NCBI RefSeq assembly: GCF_003233845.1
Contig: NZ_QKRB01000031.1
Coordinates: 1 to 64,000, forward strand
Direction: 5' to 3'
DNA from: Paenibacillus sambharensis
Lineage (GTDB): Bacteria; Bacillota; Bacilli; Paenibacillales; Paenibacillaceae
DNA: 64,000 nucleotides
The position numbers were made by a program, and so were the translations under genes. Shown piece after piece: positions 34,647 through 41,994 of this stretch (its first letter is position 1; every line of letters begins with the position of its first letter). Below the pieces are notes generated by a model. It saw only the letters and a list, made by a program, of their open reading frames with translations, ran no database searches and had not been told where the DNA came from.

Positions 34647-35480
34647 ATGATGGATATGGTTGATGTATATAAACGAAACCATGTGAATGTATCTGGGCAT
34701 GGGGAAAGACCGATCATATTCGCACCCGGGTTCGGCTGCAATCAGAATATGTGGCGGCTGATCGCGCCAGCATTTGAAGATCAATATAAGGTCGTGCTGT
34801 TCGATTATGTTGGAACTGGTCTTTCTGATCACCAGGCGTATGATCCTATACGTTATGGGGATTTGCTGGGCTATGCTGAGGACTTGCTCCAAATCTGCGA
34901 AGCGATAGACGCAAGGGACGCTATACTGGTGGGACATTCTGTAGGCGCTACGATTGCGATGCTCGCGGCAAACCGGGATCCGCAGCGTTTTGCTCATTTG
35001 ATTATGATTGGACCGTCACCTTGTTATGTGAATGATCCGCCGGATTACTACGGTGGTTTTACGAAGGAAGATCTTGAGGGTCTTATTGAGCTTTTGGATA
35101 AGAATTTTGCCGGCTGGGCTAACTACTTGTCAGGGGCGGTTATGCAGAATCCGGATCGTCCTTCACTTAGTAGAGAGCTGGAGGAAAGCTTTTGTTCCAT
35201 TGACCCGGAGATTGCCCGCCGGTTTGCTGTGGCGACTTTTTTTGCGGATACCCGGCAGGAGCTGCAGAAGGTGAGAGTACCAGCACTCATTATGCAGTGT
35301 CAGGGAGACATAATAGCGCCTGTGGAAGTGGGGGAATATGTACATGACCAGCTTCCGGGCAGCATTTATCAGCTTATGCAAGCCACCGGACACTGTCCGC
35401 ACCTCAGCCATCCAGAGGAAACGATAAGCATAATCCAGAGTTATTTAGACTCCATACCAACGATTGATTCGACAGAATGA
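34647..35480 (+). CDS. rsbQ: RsbQ-type alpha/beta hydrolase
   Basis: This 277-residue protein closely follows Bacillus RsbQ and the plant D14/KAI2 receptor family: IIFAPGFGCNQNMWR for the oxyanion hole, nucleophile S98 in LVGHSVGA, a late aspartate (QGDIIAPV) and histidine (TGHCPHLS). RsbQ is required for RsbP phosphatase activity in the energy-stress branch of the general stress response and is thought to sense or produce a small hydrophobic ligand. AAGGAG precedes the ATG. The next gene, 14 bp on, encodes a PAS protein, matching the rsbQ-rsbP order. Confidence 0.9.
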   Translation: MMDMVDVYKRNHVNVSGHGERPIIFAPGFGCNQNMWRLIAPAFEDQYKVVLFDYVGTGLSDHQAYDPIRYGDLLGYAEDLLQICEAIDARDAILVGHSVGATIAMLAANRDPQRFAHLIMIGPSPCYVNDPPDYYGGFTKEDLEGLIELLDKNFAGWANYLSGAVMQNPDRPSLSRELEESFCSIDPEIARRFAVATFFADTRQELQKVRVPALIMQCQGDIIAPVEVGEYVHDQLPGSIYQLMQATGHCPHLSHPEETISIIQSYLDSIPTIDSTE

Positions 35481-35494
35481 CAGGTGGATGTTTT

Positions 35495-36076
35495 ATGGAT
35501 GAAAGGTTGAATACTGTTCCTTGTGGCTTTGTATCCTTGACGGAAGAACTGAAGATAGCTGAAGTGAATACAACCTTACTGATCTTATTAGGCTACAGTG
35601 AACAGACCAAGTTGAAGGGACAGCCGATTAATCTAATATTGTCGGGTCCCAGCCGTATATTCTTCAATATCTATTTCACTCCGCTGGCGACACTGAATAA
35701 CAGGGTGGACGAAATGTTCTTAACCTTGCAGACGACCACCGGTGAGAACCTGCCCGTACTGTTAAATGCTGCTCGCCATGAGATAAATGGGGGGATGCGC
35801 TACGAATGCATTGTATTCCCTATCCGCAGGCAGTTGGAATATGAGCAGCAGGTGAATAAAGCGGAAAATGCCGCTGTTAAAGCAAAATACAAGCTCGAAC
35901 TGCTGCAGGCATCGATTACGCATAAACAACAAATTGCAGCCAAGCTTGAAGAGCAGATTGAACAGTATGATCAGGATCTATTGCAGAAAAAGCTGGAGCT
36001 AGAGGCAATACGGGTGGAACTGGCCCAATTGAAGAGAAGCAGCCAGACGCCAGGTGACCGCGGCAATGAACGCTAA
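35495..36076 (+). CDS. PAS/coiled-coil protein, RsbP-like N terminus without phosphatase domain
   Basis: This 193-residue protein has an N-terminal PAS domain (about 1-115; NTVPCGFVSLTEELKIAEVN, LLGYSEQTKLKGQPI, an FFNIYF region) and a long coiled coil (about 118-180, rich in K, E, L and Q). Bacillus RsbP has PAS, coiled coil and then a PP2C phosphatase of more than 200 residues. Here a stop follows the coiled coil and no PP2C motif follows in any frame. The ATG at 35495 has AGGTGG at 8 bases; an earlier ATG at 35477 overlaps the rsbQ stop. The protein may be a signalling adaptor, or the output is encoded elsewhere. Confidence 0.82.
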   Translation: MDERLNTVPCGFVSLTEELKIAEVNTTLLILLGYSEQTKLKGQPINLILSGPSRIFFNIYFTPLATLNNRVDEMFLTLQTTTGENLPVLLNAARHEINGGMRYECIVFPIRRQLEYEQQVNKAENAAVKAKYKLELLQASITHKQQIAAKLEEQIEQYDQDLLQKKLELEAIRVELAQLKRSSQTPGDRGNER

Positions 36077-36180
36077 AAGCACAGCACGATAAGACTGCTA
36101 CTGGCAGATAGACAAAGTATGGATTTTGTAGTAGTCTACATTCTATGATCGTCCAACTAAAAATTGCATATCGGATATTT

Positions 36181-36345
36181 AACAGGTGCTAATTATCATG
36201 AATTAGCTTAAAAGGGAAGCTGGTGTAATTCCGGCACGGTTCCCGCCACTGTAAGTCAGAGCAGCCTGCAGGATGTCACTGTTACTCTTGGAGTAATGGG
36301 AAGGCGCAGCGCGGCAATGAAGACGAGTCAGGAGACCTGCCTGTT
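36181..36345 (+). ncRNA. Cobalamin riboswitch (B12 element)
   Basis: All main conserved blocks are present. A closing helix P1 forms from AACAGG (36181-36186) and CCTGTT (36340-36345). GGGAA...GGTG.AA.TCC, then CGGT.CCCGCCACTGTAA around 36233-36254, TGGGAAGGCG near 36298-36305, GA.GACGAGTCAGGAGACCTGCC near 36319-36341. It lies upstream of a B12-type ABC importer, which it should switch off when adenosyl- or methylcobalamin is abundant. Confidence 0.95.
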
Positions 36346-36430
36346 TAATGCGCACGTTTGAACCTACGGGATATAGGGGGTGTTTACGAAAGAGCTGTTG
36401 ATCGCAGTATATTAACAGTACTATTTTTGT

Positions 36431-36470
36431 GAGCATTTAGACTTCTGCCGGAGTTTAAATGCTCTTTTTT
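36431..36470 (+). terminator. Riboswitch-linked terminator
   Basis: GAGCATTTAGACT pairs with AGTTTAAATGCTC (36431-36443 with 36452-36464, one G-T pair) around an 8-base loop and runs into TTTTTT. It lies 85 bp after the aptamer and before the permease start, so it is the likely expression platform. Confidence 0.88.
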
Positions 36471-36497
36471 CGTTCGTTTGGCACGTATTCGAGGGAG

Positions 36498-37586
36498 ATG
36501 ATTCTTATTGAAATAAAGCAAGCCAGCCATATGAAAGCGGCAGTTAAGAATATTCCTATGCTGCCTATCATAGTGGCCCTCATTCTGCTGCTTGGCGCCT
36601 CAATGACTTTCGCCGTAATGACTGGTCCGGTATCTATTCATCCTGCTGCTGTGTGGAAAATCGTATTCTATCATACATTCGGCAGCAATATGCAGGTCGA
36701 CTGGTCTTCCGCTGAAGGGAATATTGTCTGGAACCTGCGATTGCCCAGAGTCATTATGGGAACGATCGTCGGTGCCGGTTTGGCGATAACCGGAACGGCT
36801 ATACAAGCCCTGGTGCGCAATTCATTGGCCGATCCCTACATACTGGGTGTTTCCTCCGGCGCTTCGGTTGGCGCTACATTGGTTATTGTGTTTGGGGTCT
36901 TCAGCTTCTTGGGACATTACGCAATCATGATCTCGGCATTTACCGGTTCTATCCTTTCGATAATCTTGGTGTTCTTCCTCTCGCAGGTTTCCGGGAAAAT
37001 CTCTACCATTCGACTGCTGCTGGCCGGAATTGCTGTATCCATGATCCTGTCAGCGATCACCAGCTTCATTGTGATTTCTTCTCCACAGGAGGAAGGTGTT
37101 CGGAATGCATTGTTCTGGATGATGGGAAGTCTATCCGGCACCCGGTGGGAGTACCTGCCGATTCCAGCTGCTGCGGTTATGGTTGGTCTGCTGTTATTAT
37201 GGTCTCAATATCGCGCCTTGAACATTCTGCTCATGGGCGAAGAAGCTGCGGTTACAATGGGAATTCCGATCGAGGCATACCGCAAATTCCTTATTCTTGT
37301 AACGGCTCTAATAACAGGCGTATTAGTATCGTTTTGCGGAGCGATCGGATTTATCGGGTTAATGGTGCCTCATATCGTGCGTCTGCTTATGGGCTCCGAT
37401 CACAAACGAGTGCTGCCGGTTAGTGCATTAACAGGGGCTATTATTATGATATGGGCGGATATATGTGCCAGAGAAATTATTTCGCCTGAGGAGATGCCAA
37501 TTGGAATCGTTACGGCGCTTTGCGGAGGGCCTTTCTTTCTCTGGCTGCTCAGAAGAAGCAGTTATTCCTTTGGAGGAGGCAGATAG
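36498..37586 (+). CDS. FecCD/BtuC-family ABC transporter permease (cobalamin importer)
   Basis: This protein of about 362 residues has roughly ten helices and the FecCD/BtuC core: NLRLPRVIMGTIVGAGLAITG, ALVRNSLADPYILGVSSGAS, and CGAIGFIGLMVPHIVRLL. It forms the channel of a vitamin B12 or siderophore importer; the riboswitch argues for B12. The start is unclear. The frame opens at 36459 inside the terminator, the ATG at 36498 is only one base from GAGGGAG, and the ATG at 36531 has no ribosome site. Near-cognate ATT codons at 36501 and 36507 would be better spaced. Confidence 0.9.
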   Translation: MILIEIKQASHMKAAVKNIPMLPIIVALILLLGASMTFAVMTGPVSIHPAAVWKIVFYHTFGSNMQVDWSSAEGNIVWNLRLPRVIMGTIVGAGLAITGTAIQALVRNSLADPYILGVSSGASVGATLVIVFGVFSFLGHYAIMISAFTGSILSIILVFFLSQVSGKISTIRLLLAGIAVSMILSAITSFIVISSPQEEGVRNALFWMMGSLSGTRWEYLPIPAAAVMVGLLLLWSQYRALNILLMGEEAAVTMGIPIEAYRKFLILVTALITGVLVSFCGAIGFIGLMVPHIVRLLMGSDHKRVLPVSALTGAIIMIWADICAREIISPEEMPIGIVTALCGGPFFLWLLRRSSYSFGGGR

Positions 37587-37587
37587 C

Positions 37588-38355
37588 GTGACTGTTTCAG
37601 TAGAGAACCTGAGCTCGGTCATAGACGGGCGGGAGATTTTGAAGGACATCCAGCTAACAGCCCGGCAAGGCGAATTTATCGGCTTGATTGGTCCGAACGG
37701 GAGCGGGAAATCCACGCTGTTAAAGCATATTTACCGGCTCCTCAAACCGGACACCGGGACTGTTTATTTGAGTAATCAGGATATATTTGCCCTTCCGTCA
37801 CGCCAGGTGGCGCAAAGCTTGGCGGTCGTTAGCCAGGAGTCGCCGCTGTTATTTGATTTTACCGTAGAGGAAATCGTAGCCATGGGAAGATCCCCGCACA
37901 AGAGGCTGCTGGAAGCTGATACGAAAGCGGATCACGCAATCGTGCTGCAGAGTCTAGAACAGGTTCAAATGCAGGCCTATCGTCAAGCGAATTACGCTTC
38001 GTTATCCGGTGGCGAGAAGCAGAGGGTAATGATTGCAAGAGCGCTTGCCCAGAATGCCAGCGTTCTCGTTCTGGACGAGCCCACGAATCATCTGGATATC
38101 CATCACCAGCTGCAGATCATGGATCTGGTCAAACGGTTAGGGTTGACTATCATTGCCGCTCTGCATGATTTGAATATTGCAGCAGCTTACTGTGACCGCA
38201 TCTATGTCATCGACGAAGGCAGAATTGTGCGGTCGGGCCAACCGGTGGAGCTGTTGACGACAGCGCTGCTAAGAGAAATTTTCAGAGTAGAGACGGATAT
38301 CCGCATACATCCTATAACGCAGAACTTGACGATCACTTATCTCTCGCCGAGCTAG
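37588..38355 (+). CDS. ABC transporter ATP-binding protein (BtuD/FecE type)
   Basis: This 255-residue ATPase has Walker A GPNGSGKST, Q-loop SQESPLL, signature LSGGEKQR, Walker B VLVLDEPTNHLD and H-loop ALHDLNIA, the usual pattern of FecE/BtuD ATPases. The GTG at 37588 lies one base after the permease stop and 8 bases after GGAGGAGG. It energises the B12 importer formed with the permease and the lipoprotein at 38386. Confidence 0.92.
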   Translation: MTVSVENLSSVIDGREILKDIQLTARQGEFIGLIGPNGSGKSTLLKHIYRLLKPDTGTVYLSNQDIFALPSRQVAQSLAVVSQESPLLFDFTVEEIVAMGRSPHKRLLEADTKADHAIVLQSLEQVQMQAYRQANYASLSGGEKQRVMIARALAQNASVLVLDEPTNHLDIHHQLQIMDLVKRLGLTIIAALHDLNIAAAYCDRIYVIDEGRIVRSGQPVELLTTALLREIFRVETDIRIHPITQNLTITYLSPS

Positions 38356-38385
38356 AAACTATTATGATTATGGGGGCTTTAAAAG

Positions 38386-39393
38386 ATGAAAGAATATAGA
38401 AGAGTGATGTTAATGGCATTAATTATTATGTTGGCTGGTATGGCTGCAGCATGCGGGCAGCAGGAAGTGCCTGCTTCCTTGACAGTGGGTACAGCTGCTA
38501 ACCAATCGGGCAATGCCGGGGGCAGCGAATCCGTCATCATTGAGAACTCAGGCCGTACCATAACCTTTGAAGAAGCGCCTAAGAGAGCAGTCAGTCTGAA
38601 TCAGCACGCTACCGAAATCATGCTGGCTCTAGGTTTGGAGGATTCTATGATCGGGACAGCCTACCTGGATGATCAGATTCACCCTAAGTATCAAGCTGCT
38701 TACGACAAAGTGCCTGTGTTATCCGATCAATATCCCAGTCAAGAGGTGTTCCTTGGAGCTGAGCCTGATTTTGCTTATGCGGGCTGGAAGAGCGCGTTTT
38801 CCGACAAAGCGCTGGGGTCAACCGAACATCTTGAGTCGATGGGAATCAAATCCTATATCCAGGAATCCTCCAATATGAACGGCCCGACAATGGAGGATGT
38901 GTTTCGGGATATTAAGAATATTGGTTCAATCTTTAGAGTAGAAGAGCGGGCAGAGAAGCTGGTTGCGGATATGGAAGCCAAAATTGAAGCCGTCCATGCC
39001 AAGGTTGCTGATATTGAAACGCCTGCGCGCGTATTTGTATATGACAGCGGTGAGAAAGAGCCATTCACGGCGGCTCAGAATTTTATGAATGAAATGATCA
39101 CGTTGGCAGGCGGCTCCAATATATTTAACGAGATTAATAAGGGCTGGGCGACTGTTACTTGGGAGGAAGTTGTAAACCGTAATCCTGAGATTATTGTGAT
39201 CGTAGATTATGGTGATACCACCGTGGAGCAGAAAAAAGAGTTTTTACAGAATTATGCTGCTTTACAAGATGTAACAGCTATTAAGGAACAGCGCTTCATT
39301 GTTCTGCCGCTGTCTGCCTGCGCCGAAGGAATCCGAGGTCCCGAAACCGTTGAGACGTTAGCGAAACATATGTATCCGGAAAAGTTTGAGTAA
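38386..39393 (+). CDS. Cobalamin/iron-complex substrate-binding lipoprotein (BtuF/FecB-like)
   Basis: This 335-residue lipoprotein has a basic start, a hydrophobic core and the lipobox AAAC with cysteine at about 23. A helical-backbone class III binding domain follows (TITFEEAPKRAVSLNQHATEI at the start; NPEIIVIVDYG and GPETVETLAKHMYP in the second lobe). It captures the ligand for the permease and ATPase upstream. A GGGGG site lies before the ATG. A terminator closes this three-gene operon under riboswitch control. Confidence 0.9.
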   Translation: MKEYRRVMLMALIIMLAGMAAACGQQEVPASLTVGTAANQSGNAGGSESVIIENSGRTITFEEAPKRAVSLNQHATEIMLALGLEDSMIGTAYLDDQIHPKYQAAYDKVPVLSDQYPSQEVFLGAEPDFAYAGWKSAFSDKALGSTEHLESMGIKSYIQESSNMNGPTMEDVFRDIKNIGSIFRVEERAEKLVADMEAKIEAVHAKVADIETPARVFVYDSGEKEPFTAAQNFMNEMITLAGGSNIFNEINKGWATVTWEEVVNRNPEIIVIVDYGDTTVEQKKEFLQNYAALQDVTAIKEQRFIVLPLSACAEGIRGPETVETLAKHMYPEKFE

Positions 39394-39460
39394 TGATCAG
39401 CTGGAACAGAAAGAAGAAACAGTAATTTAAGCGAACTAAAGCGCATGGTTGGAAAAAACG

Positions 39461-39488
39461 AAGAAAACCGGGAAAGCCCGGTTTTCTT
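39461..39488 (+). terminator. Terminator of the B12 importer operon
   Basis: A 12 bp perfect stem (39461-39472 with 39477-39488) closes on an AAAG loop and is followed by ATTT. It may also work in the other direction. Confidence 0.85.
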
Positions 39489-39570
39489 ATTTAAACCGCT
39501 ACTACTTTTGCACAAAATCCGTATTTTGTACATATGTATATATTTGTTGTTCTAGCCTTTTATCCTGAAC

Positions 39571-39600
39571 AAAAAAGCCGCGATTAATGCGCGGCGGCTT
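39571..39600 (-). terminator. Terminator of the monooxygenase gene
   Basis: On the minus strand AAGCCGCCGCGCATTAATCG forms a GC-rich stem with CGCGGCTT and is followed by TTTTTG. It directly follows the stop codon of the 39600-39944 gene. Confidence 0.8.
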
Positions 39601-39944
39601 TATCGTCTCACATTCGTCAGTGTACTTCCCCATTCACCGACTGGTTCAAGCCAGCTTACGATCCTATCATCAATAAGGTTGGTAAGCGCACTTTCATACT
39701 CAGCACGATAAGGTTTAGTAAGTTCGTGCTGAAGCCAACTTTCTCTTGTTCCCTGCCAAATCTCATAGATGACAAGATCATCAGAATGATCAAGATCATC
39801 GGAGACGATCGCATTTACAAAGGCAGGTTCACTTTTGAAGTTGCTAATCATCGCAAACAGACTGTCACGGAAAATTTCTTTCTTACCAGGCTTAATTTTG
39901 AAACGGATATTGAGAATTACTTGATTGGTGTTTGTTGACATCAT
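39600..39944 (-). CDS. Antibiotic biosynthesis monooxygenase (ABM)-domain protein
   Basis: This 114-residue protein has an ABM/YgiN-like fold: VILNIRFKIKPGKKEIFRDSLF, followed by a central LVIYEIWQGTRESWLQHELT, the usual second half where a tryptophan and histidine line the pocket. Such small dimeric proteins are quinol monooxygenases, haem-degrading enzymes or of unknown role. Two consecutive ATGs (39944, 39941) follow AAGGAGTG. A 31 bp inverted repeat upstream suggests control by the HxlR protein encoded at 40100. Confidence 0.85.
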   Translation of the reverse strand: MMSTNTNQVILNIRFKIKPGKKEIFRDSLFAMISNFKSEPAFVNAIVSDDLDHSDDLVIYEIWQGTRESWLQHELTKPYRAEYESALTNLIDDRIVSWLEPVGEWGSTLTNVRR

Positions 39945-40025
39945 AATACACTCCTTAATTATTCTTTGATTTCCTTCCTGCTCACCATCTCATTATGTAC
40001 CATGTATCACTATAGAAATAGTACG

Positions 40026-40056
40026 TACTTTTAGGTTATATAGTAACCAAAAAGTA
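40026..40056. promoter_or_regulatory. HxlR-type operator, 13-5-13 inverted repeat
   Basis: TACTTTTAGGTTA and TAACCAAAAAGTA are reverse complements except for one base and flank a 5-base spacer. The repeat lies between the HxlR gene and the ABM gene it would control. A shorter palindrome, AGTACGTACT (40020-40029), overlaps its left edge. Confidence 0.75.
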
Positions 40057-40099
40057 ATAATTGTGATAAAGTAAGGAATAATTGATTTTTGAAATAACA

Positions 40100-40447
40100 C
40101 TATTCTATATTTAATCTCCGATATTCATCCTTGCTCATTGTCTTCTCTGCATAACTTAGACCCCAATCACAAAGAGCTCGCAAAGTAGGTTCAAGTGATT
40201 TACCCACTTCTGAGATTGAATATTCCACTTTTGGTGGTACCTGATTGTACATTTTTCTTATAATCAGATGATTACTCTCCAACTCCCGTAACGACTGGAC
40301 TAACATTTTCTGAGAAATTGATGGTATAAGTCTTTTCAATTCACCGGTCCGTTTAGGACCTTTTATTAAGTAATACAGAATAAGAGGTCTCCACTTGCCG
40401 CCAATAACATCTAAGGTGATTTCCAGATCACAATAAAAAGTTTTCAA
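40100..40447 (-). CDS. HxlR-family transcriptional regulator
   Basis: This 115-residue winged-helix protein has the HxlR signature: a cysteine near the N terminus (FYCDLEITLDVIGGKWRPLIL), GELKRLIPSISQKMLVQSLRELE as the recognition region, and a wing VPPKVEYSISEVGKSL. HxlR regulators often sense aldehydes, quinones or oxidants through this cysteine. It is upstream of and on the same strand as the ABM gene, with the operator between, so it probably controls that gene. Confidence 0.9.
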   Translation of the reverse strand: MKTFYCDLEITLDVIGGKWRPLILYYLIKGPKRTGELKRLIPSISQKMLVQSLRELESNHLIIRKMYNQVPPKVEYSISEVGKSLEPTLRALCDWGLSYAEKTMSKDEYRRLNIE

Positions 40448-40963
40448 TTGAGAAACACCATCCCTCGTTTAATTCCCATTATTATAGTACATAGTTTGAT
40501 TTAATCCATCTCCCTAAATCGTGTCTTTTCAATTACTGTGTTCTTTCGCTTGGAAATCTCCAAACCGTTCCACCTCGGCAAGGCGAAGATCCTACATGGG
40601 CAGAATGCTTCTCGCAATTCAGCATAGACATCTTGCCGAAAAGTAGGTGCGGCGTATCCTCTTCTAGAATGTATGTAATGACATTACTAATTCGGAGGTC
40701 TCCTGTTGCGCGAGCTCTTATAATTATCCCAAACGGGTTATGTCCGGGCGAATGATCCAATGATACAATTGATCTATCAACCTTGGAGGTGCCCTATGTC
40801 CGAAGGATGAAGATCCATACCTCTCTTCCCGTTTGCATCATATGTCCACCACGAGCGCGCCGATGATAGACCAAACGTGAGCTCTGAAAGAAAAAAGCAC
40901 CTCTTGTATACTGGGAAAGGTTCCGACCAAGAACAAATCCCATATACGAAAGAGGCACTTAAT
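40448..40963. other. Region without a supported gene; probable decay
   Basis: An open frame on the minus strand (40533-40760) has no ribosome site and no family I recognise. From about 40883 the sequence looks like the left end of an IS110-type element. I see no convincing promoter or RNA gene. The block separates the HxlR unit from the transposase remnant. Confidence 0.5.
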
Positions 40964-41162
40964 ATGAAGTATAAACTTAAGCAGAAACAGATTCTACGCA
41001 TCACACAAATTACCGATTCAACGCTGCTCGAGCAGTAGATCTCCGAGGTATCGAACTCGGAAAAGACTGTACGTTCCACAATGATGTGAGCGGGCTGACG
41101 AAGCTTGCAACTTGGATGAAGGAGCTTAAACAAACTCATGCCAAGACAGCCACAGAACTAAA
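40964..41162 (+). pseudogene. IS110-family transposase, N-terminal remnant
   Basis: The reading frame begins MKYKLKQKQILRITQITDST, as in IS110 transposases of this group, and then meets a TAG at 41036. The continuation is in another frame from 41029 (RAVDLRGIELGKD, then DVSGLTKLATWMKELKQ), so about 40 bases that should encode the first catalytic aspartate region are missing. The sequence then stops matching at about 41160, next to the stop of the lipoprotein gene. Only about 65 codons of more than 400 survive, so it is inactive. Confidence 0.75.
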
Positions 41163-41164
41163 TA

Positions 41165-41881
41165 CTAGTCCAGAAGGCTGTAGATCTGAATGCTCTCCAC
41201 CTTGGCATTCATGATACGAAACGACATCACATCCACATAATTAGATGGCTCGTAACGGAAGTGATCCTCCTCATCAGGGGCTCCTTCACCAAGCAGTTTC
41301 CCCTCAGGGTAGGCATTCTTTAGTGTATCTAGGCTATCTCCTACTTTAATGTTTCGAACTGTCGCGTACTTAGGATCTGTAATTTCGATATGAAAAATGG
41401 AGTCTTGTATCCCCTCCGGTATACTGATTGTTTTAATTTCCAGACCAGGATACGTATAAACCTTTTCTGTAAAACCGATTAACGTATCCATGTTTTTTCC
41501 ATCGTCAGCACTGTAGGTATGAGAATTCAGGTTATCCGGTTTGCCGAGCATCTGTTCCATCTGATCTTCATTCGCTGTATCCATAATCGCAATGGTGTTC
41601 TCATTATAGACAAAAGCAAGCTCCTTCAGCACCACATTGCCTTCCTTCTCCATCGAACCTTCCTTAATAGCTTCACCACTCTGTCCTTCCGAATTTCCTG
41701 GAGCAGGCGCAGTAGAATTTGATACTCCATCGCCTTTGGGCTGTTCGTTCAAGGTGTTCTTTTCAGCCGAGTTCTGCGCCGCTTCTGGCGACTTGGCACC
41801 ATTGGATTGACAGCCCGTCAGCGCCATCGTTAGTAAGATACTGAGCAGTAAAACAGCTGTAGCTTTGTTTATCGATTTCAT
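41165..41881 (-). CDS. Lipoprotein of unknown function
   Basis: This 238-residue protein has a lipoprotein signal with lipobox LTGC, a low-complexity Ser/Ala/Glu/Asn-rich linker (about 25-75), and a C-terminal domain (about 80-238) containing NTIAIMDTANEDQMEQMLG and VGDSLDTLKNAYPEG. That repeated 'x-G-x-S-x-x-x-L' type pattern recalls SmpA/OmlA-like or BLIP-like folds. GGAGGG precedes two adjacent ATGs; the second (41881) is better spaced. It follows the two-component genes on the same strand after 113 bp and may be a target or sensor partner. Its 3' end abuts an IS110 remnant. Confidence 0.8.
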   Translation of the reverse strand: MKSINKATAVLLLSILLTMALTGCQSNGAKSPEAAQNSAEKNTLNEQPKGDGVSNSTAPAPGNSEGQSGEAIKEGSMEKEGNVVLKELAFVYNENTIAIMDTANEDQMEQMLGKPDNLNSHTYSADDGKNMDTLIGFTEKVYTYPGLEIKTISIPEGIQDSIFHIEITDPKYATVRNIKVGDSLDTLKNAYPEGKLLGEGAPDEEDHFRYEPSNYVDVMSFRIMNAKVESIQIYSLLD

Positions 41882-41994
41882 CATGATCCCTCCATAATTT
41901 GTTATTCTTCTTATGAAGTGATTATAAAAAAAGCATTTGTTAGTCTCATAACAGAAATGTATCAATCTTGTAACGCAACAATTTACGCGTGTCT

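Noticed and set aside
40533-40760. Minus-strand frame of 75 codons in the decayed region
   Set aside because: No ribosome site and no family recognised; it is closed by an in-frame stop just upstream of its start region. Kept only as part of an unassigned stretch.
40777-41139. Minus-strand frame of 120 codons
   Set aside because: It is antisense to the IS110 remnant, which explains the open frame.
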